NCBI GenBank assembly: GCA_910588375.1
Contig: CAJUQA010000002.1
Coordinates: 1 to 64,000, forward strand
DNA length: 64,000 nucleotides
Direction: 5' to 3'
Source: an uncultured Odoribacter sp.
GTDB taxonomy: Bacteria > Bacteroidota > Bacteroidia > Bacteroidales > Marinifilaceae
Shown here: positions 8,159 to 16,663 of the stretch, one piece after another
Layout: every line of letters starts with the position of its first letter
Position numbering within the stretch: position 1 is the first letter of the stretch
Notes under the pieces: model-generated
Database searches by the model: none
What the model was told of the DNA's origin: nothing
What the model saw: only the letters and a program-made list of their open reading frames with translations
Position numbers and translations under genes: made by a program

Positions 8159-9187
8159 CTAAATTAGTTCCTTCCGCAGCAGATTGACAAATTCGATGAT
8201 GTCGTTTTCCGTGGTGTCGAAAGAGCATACCCAACGCACTTCCGAAGCATTTTCATCCCATACGTAGAAGAAACATTCTTTTTGAAGTACCTCTATTTTA
8301 TTGCGGGGGATGATGGCAAACACTTCATTTCCCTGGACTTCCTGGGTAATCTTGACTCCCGGAATCAAGGCGGCTTCTTTGGCTAACTTCTCCGCCATGC
8401 GGTTGGCATGTCCGGCTGTTTTCAACCACAGGCCGTCTTTCAGTACTGCGGAAAATTGTGCGGCAATGAAACGGGTTTTGGAATGAAGCTGCATAGCCTG
8501 CTTGCGGATATATTTTACATTGGGACAGACGCTTGTGTTGAAAAACAGGACTGCTTCCCCGAACATCATACCGTTTTTGGTGCCGCCGAAACTGAGCACG
8601 TCGATTCCTGCGCGGACTGTCAGATCCTGCGGGTCGCATTCCAAGTGCGCCACGGCGTTGGCCAGACGGGCACCGTCCATGTGTACGTACATGTTGTGGG
8701 CGTGGGCGAAATCACAGATTTCTTTCAACTCCTCGGGAGTATATACCGTGCCCAATTCCGTACATTCCGTCAGGGAAATGAGATTCGGTTGGGAATGGTG
8801 TTGCTCGCCGAAACCGTGCATATGATTCTGGAGAAGTCCCACATTCAGTTTGCCGTCAAAAGTGGGAACTGTCAGCAATTTGCAACCGGTCTGTTTCTGT
8901 ATGGCACCGCATTCGTCCACATTGATGTGGGCGGTTTCCGCACATATCACGGCATTGAAAGAGCGGGTAAAGGCCGATATGGCCAAAATATTGGCACCCG
9001 TGCCGTTGTAAACGAAATATACTTCTATGTCTTCGCCGAAAATATCTTTGAAATCCTGGATAGCCTTTTGGGAATAACTGTCTTCTCCGTAGGAGGGTTG
9101 ATGGCCGTAGGCCGCTTCTTTCAAGGCATTGAACACTTCGGGCAGGACACCCGAAAAATTGTCGCTTCCGAAACCGCGTAAACTCAT
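8159..9187 (-). CDS. ltaE: Low-specificity threonine aldolase
   Basis: This PLP enzyme of fold type I, beta-eliminating lyase group, splits L-threonine or allo-threonine to glycine and acetaldehyde. FGSDNFSGV begins the chain, ETAHINVDECGAI holds the stacking histidine, VHMDGARLANAV holds the PLP-binding aspartate, and the Schiff-base lysine is in SFGGTKNGMM. The length of 342 residues is normal. A near-consensus -7 box (TATCTTTA, minus strand, about 9213-9220) lies upstream. It heads a two-gene unit with mnmD. Confidence 0.9.
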   Translation of the reverse strand: MSLRGFGSDNFSGVLPEVFNALKEAAYGHQPSYGEDSYSQKAIQDFKDIFGEDIEVYFVYNGTGANILAISAFTRSFNAVICAETAHINVDECGAIQKQTGCKLLTVPTFDGKLNVGLLQNHMHGFGEQHHSQPNLISLTECTELGTVYTPEELKEICDFAHAHNMYVHMDGARLANAVAHLECDPQDLTVRAGIDVLSFGGTKNGMMFGEAVLFFNTSVCPNVKYIRKQAMQLHSKTRFIAAQFSAVLKDGLWLKTAGHANRMAEKLAKEAALIPGVKITQEVQGNEVFAIIPRNKIEVLQKECFFYVWDENASEVRWVCSFDTTENDIIEFVNLLRKELI

Positions 9188-9240
9188 AAATCAGTTGTTG
9201 AATTTGTTTCGGTAAAGATAGGGGAAAATAGTTATAAAAA

Positions 9241-9276
9241 AAACTCCCGGATGGGTGACATGACCTCCGGGAGTTT
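9241..9276 (-). terminator. Intrinsic terminator of the decarboxylase operon
   Basis: AAACTCCCGG and CCGGGAGTTT form a perfect 10-bp stem, with an A-run on the left and a T-run on the right. Read on the minus strand it gives a hairpin followed by U8 just after the beta-subunit gene. Confidence 0.85.
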
Positions 9277-9294
9277 TTATGAAATGAATCGCTT

Positions 9295-10929
9295 TTACAT
9301 CAGGAAGCTCAATAATGTACCGGCGGCAACGGCAGAACCGATTACTCCGGACACATTGGGTGCCATGGCATGCATCAGCAAATAGTTGGTAGGATCGTTT
9401 TTCAATCCCAGATTCTGTACCACGCGGGCACTGTCGGGTACGGCAGAAACACCTGCGGCACCGATCATCGGGTTGATAGGATTGCTTTTGGGAGAAAGCC
9501 AGCTCATCAGTTTGCCGACTAACACACCGCTTGCGGTGGCAATCACGAAAGAGAAAGCTCCCAACACGAAAATCTTGATGGATGTGTCGGTCAGGAATAC
9601 GTCTGCTTGCGTGGAGGCACCCACCGTGATACCCAGCAACATGGTGATGGAGTCAATCAAAGCATTGCTGGCGGTGTTGGCCAAACGGTTGGTTACCGTA
9701 GACTCTTTCAGCAAATTACCGAAGAACAACATACCCAACAGCGGCAGTGCCGAAGGAGCGATGAACGCTGTCAGCAACAGACCGATAATCGGGAACAGTT
9801 GTTTTTCCAAACGGCTGACAGAACGGGGAGGACGCATTTTGATTTTGCGTTCCTTCTTCGTGGTCAGCAGGTTGATAACGGGTGGTTGTATCACCGGAAC
9901 CAGAGCCATGTAAGAATAAGCCGCGATAGCAATCGGACCGATTAGGTTCTTTACCAGAGTCCCGTCGGCCAACATGTTTACTCCGTTGGCTAATTTGGAA
10001 GACAGGAAGATGGCTGTCGGACCGTCGGCACCGCCGATAATACCGATAGCTCCTGCTTCGGGGGGAGCGAAGCCCAGCCAAAGCGCACCGATGAAAGTTA
10101 CGAAAATACCGATCTGTGCAGCTGCTCCCAATATCATCAGACGAGGATTGGAAATCAGGGACGAGAAGTCGGTCATGGCTCCGATACCTAAGAAAATCAA
10201 AGGAGGATACCACCCGTTGATTACTCCCGAATAGAGGATATTCAATACCGAACCGGGTTCATAAATACCGAGTTTCAGATTGAAAGCCTCGCCCATATAG
10301 AAAGGTATGTTTCCGATAATGATACCCATACCGATAGGGATAAGCAACATCGGTTCGTAGTCGAAGCGGATGGCCAGCCAAATGAAAATCAAAGCCACTA
10401 AAATCATGACTAAGTTCTTCCACGTTGCATTGGCAAAACCTGTAAATTCCCAGAAATTCTTCATTCCGGCAATGGCGTCCGAGTTGTGAACGGCATCCTG
10501 TGTGGAATTGCTGAATTTCAATACCTCCGGAGTAACGACGGCTTTTCTCTCACCCAAATTGACCATAACATCCGTCGTGACATAGCCCTGTCCCGATGCA
10601 TTCGGGTCTAAATTCGGGGAGAATTCCGTAATCTTCTTGGGATTGAAAGACATCGTAACCGTATTGCCTTCCATTTCCCAGGTCCCGGTGTAACGTTGCT
10701 TGATGGAGTCCATCGTGAACGTCCCGTTTTCATTGAATTGATATATCTTGTAACGGGCAACGGTCCGGTCGGAATTACCGGTAGCGTTGGGAATATAGCC
10801 GTCGGCTTTATTTACCCATTTGCCGTGTACAAGCTCTTCTTTTAAGTTATCTCCATTCGCCGCCCGGCTGGCATAACCGTTCAGGAGTACGAACAGGAAT
10901 GATAACGTAATGAAAATAAGTTTATTCAT
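9295..10929 (-). CDS. mmdB: Na+-translocating decarboxylase beta subunit with N-terminal exported domain
   Basis: Residues from about 165 onward are the membrane subunit (OadB/MmdB/GcdB family) that decarboxylates carboxybiotin and pumps Na+ outward. Signature stretches are LAIRFDYEPMLLIPIGMG, GAIGIIGGADGPTAIFL and NPMIGAAGVSAVPDSARV, the last two holding the conserved intramembrane aspartate and serine. The protein is 544 residues, about 130-170 longer than the usual subunit. The extra part is a signal peptide (1-24) plus a domain (about 28-140) with the pattern GKW...FNENGTFTMD...YTGTWEMEGNTVTM, which resembles lipocalin-like small beta-barrels. The fusion has no frameshift. It is the last gene of the operon, 11 bp after the biotin carrier. 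Confidence 0.92.
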   Translation of the reverse strand: MNKLIFITLSFLFVLLNGYASRAANGDNLKEELVHGKWVNKADGYIPNATGNSDRTVARYKIYQFNENGTFTMDSIKQRYTGTWEMEGNTVTMSFNPKKITEFSPNLDPNASGQGYVTTDVMVNLGERKAVVTPEVLKFSNSTQDAVHNSDAIAGMKNFWEFTGFANATWKNLVMILVALIFIWLAIRFDYEPMLLIPIGMGIIIGNIPFYMGEAFNLKLGIYEPGSVLNILYSGVINGWYPPLIFLGIGAMTDFSSLISNPRLMILGAAAQIGIFVTFIGALWLGFAPPEAGAIGIIGGADGPTAIFLSSKLANGVNMLADGTLVKNLIGPIAIAAYSYMALVPVIQPPVINLLTTKKERKIKMRPPRSVSRLEKQLFPIIGLLLTAFIAPSALPLLGMLFFGNLLKESTVTNRLANTASNALIDSITMLLGITVGASTQADVFLTDTSIKIFVLGAFSFVIATASGVLVGKLMSWLSPKSNPINPMIGAAGVSAVPDSARVVQNLGLKNDPTNYLLMHAMAPNVSGVIGSAVAAGTLLSFLM

Positions 10930-10940
10930 ACACTTTTTGA

Positions 10941-11369
10941 TTATGCAATTTCTACTAATGTATCGCCCTGGAGAACGGCGTCACCTTCTTTTACTTTAAC
11001 GGCTTTTACCGTACCGCCTTTTTCCGCCATCACATTGTTGTCCATTTTCATGGCTTCCATGACCATCAGGCAATCGCCCTCTTTCACCGTGTCTCCTACG
11101 CTGATATTGACTTTTTTGATAGTACCGGGAAGCGGAGAGTTGATTTTAAACGCACCTCCGGCATTGTCGGCTTTCTTAATCTGGCCTTCTCCGGGTTTAT
11201 TGACTACCGGTTTACGGGCCAATACCGGGGTCTTGGCTTTCTTTTCCTCGCCTTGCACTTCCACTTGGTAGGAGGTTCCGTTTACGGATACGGTAGCGTT
11301 GTTGCCGTCAAATTCACCCACTTCCACCTCATAGACCTGGCCATTGATTTTGAATTTATATTTTTTCAT
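10941..11369 (-). CDS. mmdC: Biotin carrier (gamma) subunit of methylmalonyl-CoA decarboxylase
   Basis: This 142-residue protein ends in a biotinyl domain with the EAMKMDN motif, where the lysine carries biotin. A beta-rich N-terminal segment (KYKFKINGQVYEVEV) and a lysine/proline linker precede it. The carrier shuttles CO2 from the carboxyltransferase (mmdA) to the membrane subunit (mmdB). It lies between mmdD and mmdB with gaps of 38 and 11 bp. Confidence 0.93.
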   Translation of the reverse strand: MKKYKFKINGQVYEVEVGEFDGNNATVSVNGTSYQVEVQGEEKKAKTPVLARKPVVNKPGEGQIKKADNAGGAFKINSPLPGTIKKVNISVGDTVKEGDCLMVMEAMKMDNNVMAEKGGTVKAVKVKEGDAVLQGDTLVEIA

Positions 11370-11407
11370 ACTCTTTTTTTTAAGTTATAATACGCTGATT
11401 TGCCTTT

Positions 11408-11773
11408 TTACTTTTTTAAAGGTTGATTTTGTACTCCGTAAATTTTGGAACTCCACGGCGAATATTGTTTGGGGGCATTGTGTATGGTAATGATATTGCT
11501 CTCTTCGTCGTGCAATTCATTAAAATACATGTGCAATCCCATCGCAATGGCGACATTGATGTCGGCTTCCATGTTGATGTTCGGAGCTACTTCCGTCACA
11601 CCCGTTTTTTTGATATTGCTCTTTATCTTCATTTCCAGTAACTTGGGAATGGCTGTAAAAATGAGCACCAATACGGTCAGCGACAGAAATACTACAATGA
11701 TACTCACGACAGAAATGGTATATCCGCTGGCTTCTGCAGCCAAATCTGTGAGAAGTATAATAGAATTTGTCAT
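11408..11773 (-). CDS. mmdD: OadG-family (delta) subunit of the decarboxylase
   Basis: This 121-residue protein has one N-terminal membrane span (about 20-45, VVSIIVVFLSLTVLVLIFTAI) and a hydrophilic tail containing INVAIAMGLHMYFNELHDEE, as in OadG/MmdD proteins that tie the soluble carboxyltransferase to the membrane subunit. Such small subunits are poorly conserved, so its place 11 bp after mmdA supports the call as much as the sequence does. Confidence 0.85.
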   Translation of the reverse strand: MTNSIILLTDLAAEASGYTISVVSIIVVFLSLTVLVLIFTAIPKLLEMKIKSNIKKTGVTEVAPNINMEADINVAIAMGLHMYFNELHDEESNIITIHNAPKQYSPWSSKIYGVQNQPLKK

Positions 11774-11784
11774 ATTTCTCTATT

Positions 11785-13347
11785 TTATAAAGGTATGTTA
11801 CTATGTTTTTTCGGCGGATTAACCACTTTCTTCGTACGCAGGCTTTCAAAAGCGCGGATAACCCGGAAACGGGTGTTGCGCGGTTCGATGACATCGTCGA
11901 TGTAACCGAACGAAGCTGCCTGGTAAGGATTGGCAAAAGCGTCATCGTAAGCGTCCACTTTTTCCTGGATGAATTTGGCTTTTTCTTCTGCATTTTCGAT
12001 AGCGGCCACTTCTTTTCCGTAAAGAACCTCAATGGCTCCGGAAGCACCCATCACGGCAATCTGAGCTGAAGGCCATGCGTAGTTGGCATCGCCGCGCAAC
12101 TGTTTGCAGGACATCACGTCGTGTGCACCACCGTAAGATTTGCGCAAAGTAACGGTTACTTTCGGTACGGTAGCCTCGCCGTATGCGAACAACAATTTGG
12201 CACCGTGGATGATGATACCGCCGTATTCCTGGCCGCTGCCCGGCAAGAATCCCGGTACGTCAACCAACGTCAGAATCGGAATATTGAAACAGTCGCAGAA
12301 ACGTACGAAGCGGGCTGCCTTGCGGGAAGCCTGAATATCCAATACACCTGCCAGGAAGCTCGGTTGGTTGGCAATAACACCCACTGGCATACCGCCCATA
12401 CGGCAGAACCCTACGATGATATTTTTGGCGAAATTGCGGTGTACTTCAAGGAATTCCCCGTTATCCACAATAGCTTCAATCACCTGCAACATGTCGTAAG
12501 GCTGGTTGGGGTTGTCAGGAATCAATTCGTTCAGGCTGTCTTCCAGACGGTCAATCGGGTCCGTACAATCGATAATCGGTGCGTCTTCCAGATTGTTGGA
12601 AGGCAGATAGGACAATAATTTCCGGATAATCTGTATACCTTCTTCTTCGTTTTCCACCTTGAAGTGGGCCACACCCGACTTGGAGGAGTGGATGCCTGCA
12701 CCTCCCAGGTCTTCGGTGCTGATGTCTTCACCGGTAACGGTTTTCACCACTTTCGGACCGGTTACGAACATATAGGACGTTTCGTCCGTCATCAGGATGA
12801 AGTCCGTAAGGGCGGGAGAGTAAACGGCACCTCCGGCGCAAGGACCGAAAATAGCGGAAATCTGCGGAATCACTCCGGAAGCCAAGATATTGCGTTCGAA
12901 TATTTCGGCATATCCGGCCAAAGAGGTTACACCTTCCTGAATACGGGCGCCTCCCGAATCATTCAGACCGATAACCGGAGCTCCGGCAACCATGGCTTTG
13001 TCCATCACTTTACAGATTTTCTGTGCCAAGGTTTCGGACAATGCACCGCCGAATACCGTAAAATCCTGTGCAAATACAAATACCAGACGTCCGTCGATGG
13101 TTCCCTGTCCGGTTACCACACCGTCGCCCAAGAATTTGGTTTTCTCCATGCCGAAGTTGGTGCAACGATGGGTTACAAACATGTCAAACTCTTCAAAGCT
13201 GCCGTCGTCCAACAACATTTCAATACGTTCACGGGCTGTTTGTTTCCCTTTTTTGTGCTGGGATTCAATCCTTTTTTCTCCACCGCCTAACTTCGCGGTT
13301 GCGCGAAGCTCGATCAGTTTTTTTACTTTATCTTGATTCGTAATCAT
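11785..13347 (-). CDS. mmdA: Methylmalonyl-CoA decarboxylase alpha (carboxyltransferase) subunit
   Basis: It is an acyl-CoA carboxyltransferase of about 520 residues. In this operon it moves CO2 from (S)-methylmalonyl-CoA to the biotin carrier and releases propionyl-CoA. Family signatures are VFAQDFTVFGGALSE, GAPVIGLNDSGGARIQEG, IFGPCAGGAVYSPALTDF and VDVPGFLPGSGQE. Propionyl-CoA carboxylase beta subunits are close relatives, but the adjoining Na+-pump subunits settle the direction. I chose the ATG at 13347 because the 14 residues before it (open to 13389) are not family-like. It follows the epimerase gene after 72 bp. Confidence 0.92.
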   Translation of the reverse strand: MITNQDKVKKLIELRATAKLGGGEKRIESQHKKGKQTARERIEMLLDDGSFEEFDMFVTHRCTNFGMEKTKFLGDGVVTGQGTIDGRLVFVFAQDFTVFGGALSETLAQKICKVMDKAMVAGAPVIGLNDSGGARIQEGVTSLAGYAEIFERNILASGVIPQISAIFGPCAGGAVYSPALTDFILMTDETSYMFVTGPKVVKTVTGEDISTEDLGGAGIHSSKSGVAHFKVENEEEGIQIIRKLLSYLPSNNLEDAPIIDCTDPIDRLEDSLNELIPDNPNQPYDMLQVIEAIVDNGEFLEVHRNFAKNIIVGFCRMGGMPVGVIANQPSFLAGVLDIQASRKAARFVRFCDCFNIPILTLVDVPGFLPGSGQEYGGIIIHGAKLLFAYGEATVPKVTVTLRKSYGGAHDVMSCKQLRGDANYAWPSAQIAVMGASGAIEVLYGKEVAAIENAEEKAKFIQEKVDAYDDAFANPYQAASFGYIDDVIEPRNTRFRVIRAFESLRTKKVVNPPKKHSNIPL

Positions 13348-13419
13348 ATATGGTTTGAATTTATGATGTTTATAAAGGATAAAGTCCATATCGCCAAGGA
13401 TATGGGCTTTATAACCGTT

Positions 13420-13824
13420 TTATTTTTTACCGCAAAGTTCTGTCAATACCCGGTTGGTGGATTTCGGATGCAGGAAACCGATACGCAATCCTTCCGCACC
13501 GCCGCGGGGAGCTTTGTCAATCAACTGGCAACCGGCAGCTTCCGCGTCGTTCAGAGCTTGTGCCACATCGTCCACTGCAAAAGCCATGTGGTGCATGCCG
13601 CCTCCGTTTTTCTCAACGAATTTACCGATAGGACCCTCCGGGTCGGTAGATTCGAGCAGCTCGATTTTCGTCTGACCTACCTGAAAAAAGGCCGTCTTTA
13701 CTTTCTGGTCTGCAACTTCTTCAATAGCATAGCACTTTAAGCCGAGAACCTTTTCATAGAAAGGAATAGCCTCATCCAGACTTTTTACGGCAATGCCGAT
13801 GTGTTCAATATGAGTTGGTGTCAT
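13420..13824 (-). CDS. mce: Methylmalonyl-CoA epimerase
   Basis: This 134-residue VOC-fold enzyme interconverts (R)- and (S)-methylmalonyl-CoA. Metal ligands are visible in HIEHIGIAVKSLDEA, in the HHMAFAVDDV region and in the terminal VLTELCG glutamate. Being first in the operon, it converts the mutase product to the form used by the decarboxylase, completing a succinate to propionate route. The mutase is not in this window. A consensus promoter and a palindrome lie just upstream. Confidence 0.94.
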   Translation of the reverse strand: MTPTHIEHIGIAVKSLDEAIPFYEKVLGLKCYAIEEVADQKVKTAFFQVGQTKIELLESTDPEGPIGKFVEKNGGGMHHMAFAVDDVAQALNDAEAAGCQLIDKAPRGGAEGLRIGFLHPKSTNRVLTELCGKK

Positions 13825-13865
13825 AAATAATGAAATTAATGAATAAATAAATCTATTTTTTTCTC

Positions 13866-13877
13866 GGAAACGTTTCC
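13866..13877. promoter_or_regulatory. LacI-type palindromic operator candidate
   Basis: GGAAACGTTTCC is a perfect 12-bp palindrome with the central CG step typical of LacI-family operators. It sits on the minus-strand transcript about 8-20 bases after the predicted start site of the mce-mmd operon, where a bound repressor would block transcription. No LacI-family gene is in the window. Confidence 0.45.
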
Positions 13878-13891
13878 CGACAAAATGTCCC

Positions 13892-13923
13892 CAAAATTAC
13901 TCATACTTATTGCGAATATCAAA
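13892..13923 (-). promoter_or_regulatory. Promoter of the mce-mmd operon
   Basis: On the minus strand TTTG (13923-13920), 20 bp and TAATTTTG (13899-13892) match the Bacteroidetes sigma consensus fully. The predicted leader is about 60 nt. Confidence 0.7.
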
Positions 13924-14046
13924 AAAAGCGGCACATATTTTTGATAATTTTCATTAAAAATTAGTATCCGGCGGGAAGCTTTCTGGCTGTAAAACTTTTT
14001 ATTCTTTCCGGACGTATACGCGTTGTTGATATTAAATGAAAAAATT

Positions 14047-14484
14047 ATGAACAGACAACGTTTTGCCGTATTTATCGTGGGGATTATCGGTCTTGTGGCC
14101 ACCTTTTTGCCCTGGTATACTGTCGATATGGTGGGAACACTCACCGGCGTTTTTTCGTCCGGATGGTTTACATTTATCATGTTTCTGTTGGTCTTGCTTC
14201 TCGCCATGAGAAAAAATCTGCATCGGGATGTGTCGAAAATGAATCTCTGGTTTATCTCGCTGCTGGGCATTGCTGCCGGAATAGTGGTATTATGGAGGAT
14301 TATGGACATAGACTTCTCCCAGGATACAATGCTGACGCTTGGCGGCCGTATGAGCGGAATCATGGCTAATGAAGTGACAATCCGTTACGGGGCCTGGTTG
14401 GTAGTTGTTGCCGGTTTTTGCGTTCCTCTGGCTGCCATCCTCTTCAGAAGCAAACGCACGGTTCTGGATGAGCATTATGACTAA
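14047..14484 (+). CDS. Small four-helix membrane protein, function unknown
   Basis: I do not recognise a named family. The 145-residue protein has four hydrophobic spans (about 6-24, 38-52, 65-83 and 113-132). A loop between the first two holds WYTVDMVGTLTGVFSSGW, and the C-terminus is short and charged. The ATG at 14047 is preferred over an upstream in-frame start at 14023, because the shorter form begins with the normal charge-then-helix pattern. It stands alone, divergent from the decarboxylase operon and 77 bp before the fucosidase. Confidence 0.65.
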   Translation: MNRQRFAVFIVGIIGLVATFLPWYTVDMVGTLTGVFSSGWFTFIMFLLVLLLAMRKNLHRDVSKMNLWFISLLGIAAGIVVLWRIMDIDFSQDTMLTLGGRMSGIMANEVTIRYGAWLVVVAGFCVPLAAILFRSKRTVLDEHYD

Positions 14485-14561
14485 ATTCCCAATCTTTTGG
14501 CTTTAACATTTAGTTTTTAGCTGAATTTATCTTATTTTTAGCCCACTAATATTTTTGTGGT

Positions 14562-16637
14562 ATGCTAAAAATAATTATTCTGCTTTTATGGGGATTCAAT
14601 GTGGCGTATGCCCAGATCAAGCCTGATTCTGTCTGGATGAACCAGAAATATTCCATGTTCATCCATTGGGGACTCTACTCGCAATTGGGCGGAGTCTGGA
14701 ACGGAAAACCCGTATTGAGCGGCTACAGTGAACAGATTCAATCCCATGGCGGAATATTCAGTGATTGGTATGCCGCTGTGGCGCGGGACTTTAATCCGGT
14801 CGGCTGGAATGCCGATTCGGTGGTGGCATTGGCAAAAAAGGCAGGTATGAAATCCGTCGTATTCACCTCGAAACATCACGACGGTTTTTGCATGTATCAT
14901 TCCCGCTACACCGAATATAATATTGTAGATGCCACGCCCTATAAACGGGATGTCATGAAAGAACTGGCGGAGGCTTGCCGGAGACAGGGAATGCGTTTCG
15001 GGGTTTATTTTTCATTGATAGACTGGCACTTCCCGCAGGCTTACCCGATTTCGAGCCACAATGCCGATCCGCTGACTCCCGAGCACTACGAATACAACCT
15101 GAAACAGGTGGAAGAGATAATGACCGGATACGGTCCCATATCGGAAATATGGTTTGATATGGGCTCTCTGACACCGGAGCAGAGCCGGGGACTGTATGCA
15201 CTGGTCAGCCGCTTGCAGCCCCAGTGCATGATCAGCGGTCGCCTGGGAAATGATTGCAGCGACTTCAGTGTGATGGCGGACAATGAATACCCGGATTATA
15301 AAATGGGGGTTCCCTGGCAGACTGCGGCCTCTTTTTTCGATGAAACCTGGGGTTACCGTTCCTGGCAGGAGCGGGGAGAAGTGGCGGACAAGCGGAATGA
15401 AAAAATAAAAAGTCTGATAAAAGTGGTCAGTCGGGGAGGAAACTATCTGCTGAACATCGGTCCCCGGGGAGACGGAAGTGTGGTTCCTTTTGAAAAGGAC
15501 GTTTTATTGGGAATAGGAAAATGGCTGGAGAAATACGGCGAAGCGATATATGCCGCCGAAGCGAATCCTTTCGACTATTTTCCTGTCTGGGGAGATGTGA
15601 CGGTGAAAGGAAACCGGCTTTATCTTTTCGTGGAAAAGGAAAAGCGGCCGGAACAGATTCGCCTGGAGGGACTGCGGGGAAAAGTGAAACGGGCGACTTA
15701 TATCGGAGGGGAAGCTCTCAAGGTGGCAGAAGAGAAAGGAACGTGGATACTCTATCCGGCAGAAGGCATGGATGCCGATTCTCCGGTGGACGTCATTGGT
15801 GTGGAATTGGAAAAAGACTTTAAAATCCTTCCTTTGCATGCCCGGGCAACGGGGAAATTGCTGACGTGGGAAAATGCCGTGCCGGTGAATGCCTATTCGA
15901 GCATGGACTATTACACCGGTTTCAGAAGCGTGATTGCATATAACTGGATGATAAAGACCTCCGCCCGACAATGGAAACCGACACTCTTTTATACAGAAGA
16001 GGAACGGGGTAAAAAAATTGTACTGACAGCGGACGATGTGGAAAAGGAGATTGTGTTGGAAGGTGGTGAAAAAATAAAATGGCAGACCACCGGCGTGACT
16101 TGGGGAAATATCTTTTGGAAACGCACGGGAGGCCTCTTGGGAAGCATACCGGAAGTAACAGCTGTGGATGGAGTACCGGCAGGGGAAGGGTGGCAAATGT
16201 GCAGTGACTTGCAGCCGGGACAAAAATGGGAATTTCCGGTAGGGGAAAGACGTTCCGTCCTGTTCTGGCAGGAAATGGTGGCTGTCCGCGACGGGGATGT
16301 GGCTGTTGAGATTGGAAGCGGAAACGGGGTCATGGTGCTGTTAAACGGTCGGGTCGTGACAACGCATTCCGCAGGCAGAGGAAAGGCCTACAACACGGAA
16401 AAGATACTGCTCCCTTTGAAAAAAGGGAAAAACACCTTGCTGATAAAAGTTTATAACCGCTTTGAGAAAAACCTCTGTTTCAGCTTTCATCCCGGCATCG
16501 CTTTACCGGTTTATAGTTTGGAAACAGACGCTTATCCCTTGAAAAACGGTTCCTGGCATACTTGCCGGGTACGCTTGGCAAATCCCGAAACCCGCAACAG
16601 TGCCATGCGTTTAAATAATCTGAAAATACACTATTGA
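14562..16637 (+). CDS. Alpha-L-fucosidase, GH29
   Basis: This exported glycoside hydrolase has 691 residues. A signal peptide (1-17, ending AYA) leads into the GH29 barrel: MFIHWGLYSQLGG, VFTSKHHDGFCMYHS and ISEIWFDMG, where Asp199 fits the catalytic nucleophile. RGGNYLLNIGPRGDGSV closes the barrel. The remaining 350 or so residues form beta-sandwich regions, the last resembling a galactose-binding-like fold (LFWQEMVAVRDGDVAVEIG, then VYNRFEKN). It hydrolyses terminal alpha-L-fucose from glycans. It is followed closely (26 bp) by an aminopeptidase gene, outside the PUL at 20-31.7 kb. Its sequence differs strongly from the second GH29 at 27972, so substrates may differ. Confidence 0.92.
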   Translation: MLKIIILLLWGFNVAYAQIKPDSVWMNQKYSMFIHWGLYSQLGGVWNGKPVLSGYSEQIQSHGGIFSDWYAAVARDFNPVGWNADSVVALAKKAGMKSVVFTSKHHDGFCMYHSRYTEYNIVDATPYKRDVMKELAEACRRQGMRFGVYFSLIDWHFPQAYPISSHNADPLTPEHYEYNLKQVEEIMTGYGPISEIWFDMGSLTPEQSRGLYALVSRLQPQCMISGRLGNDCSDFSVMADNEYPDYKMGVPWQTAASFFDETWGYRSWQERGEVADKRNEKIKSLIKVVSRGGNYLLNIGPRGDGSVVPFEKDVLLGIGKWLEKYGEAIYAAEANPFDYFPVWGDVTVKGNRLYLFVEKEKRPEQIRLEGLRGKVKRATYIGGEALKVAEEKGTWILYPAEGMDADSPVDVIGVELEKDFKILPLHARATGKLLTWENAVPVNAYSSMDYYTGFRSVIAYNWMIKTSARQWKPTLFYTEEERGKKIVLTADDVEKEIVLEGGEKIKWQTTGVTWGNIFWKRTGGLLGSIPEVTAVDGVPAGEGWQMCSDLQPGQKWEFPVGERRSVLFWQEMVAVRDGDVAVEIGSGNGVMVLLNGRVVTTHSAGRGKAYNTEKILLPLKKGKNTLLIKVYNRFEKNLCFSFHPGIALPVYSLETDAYPLKNGSWHTCRVRLANPETRNSAMRLNNLKIHY

Positions 16638-16663
16638 TGAATAAAATCTAAAAAAATAAAACC

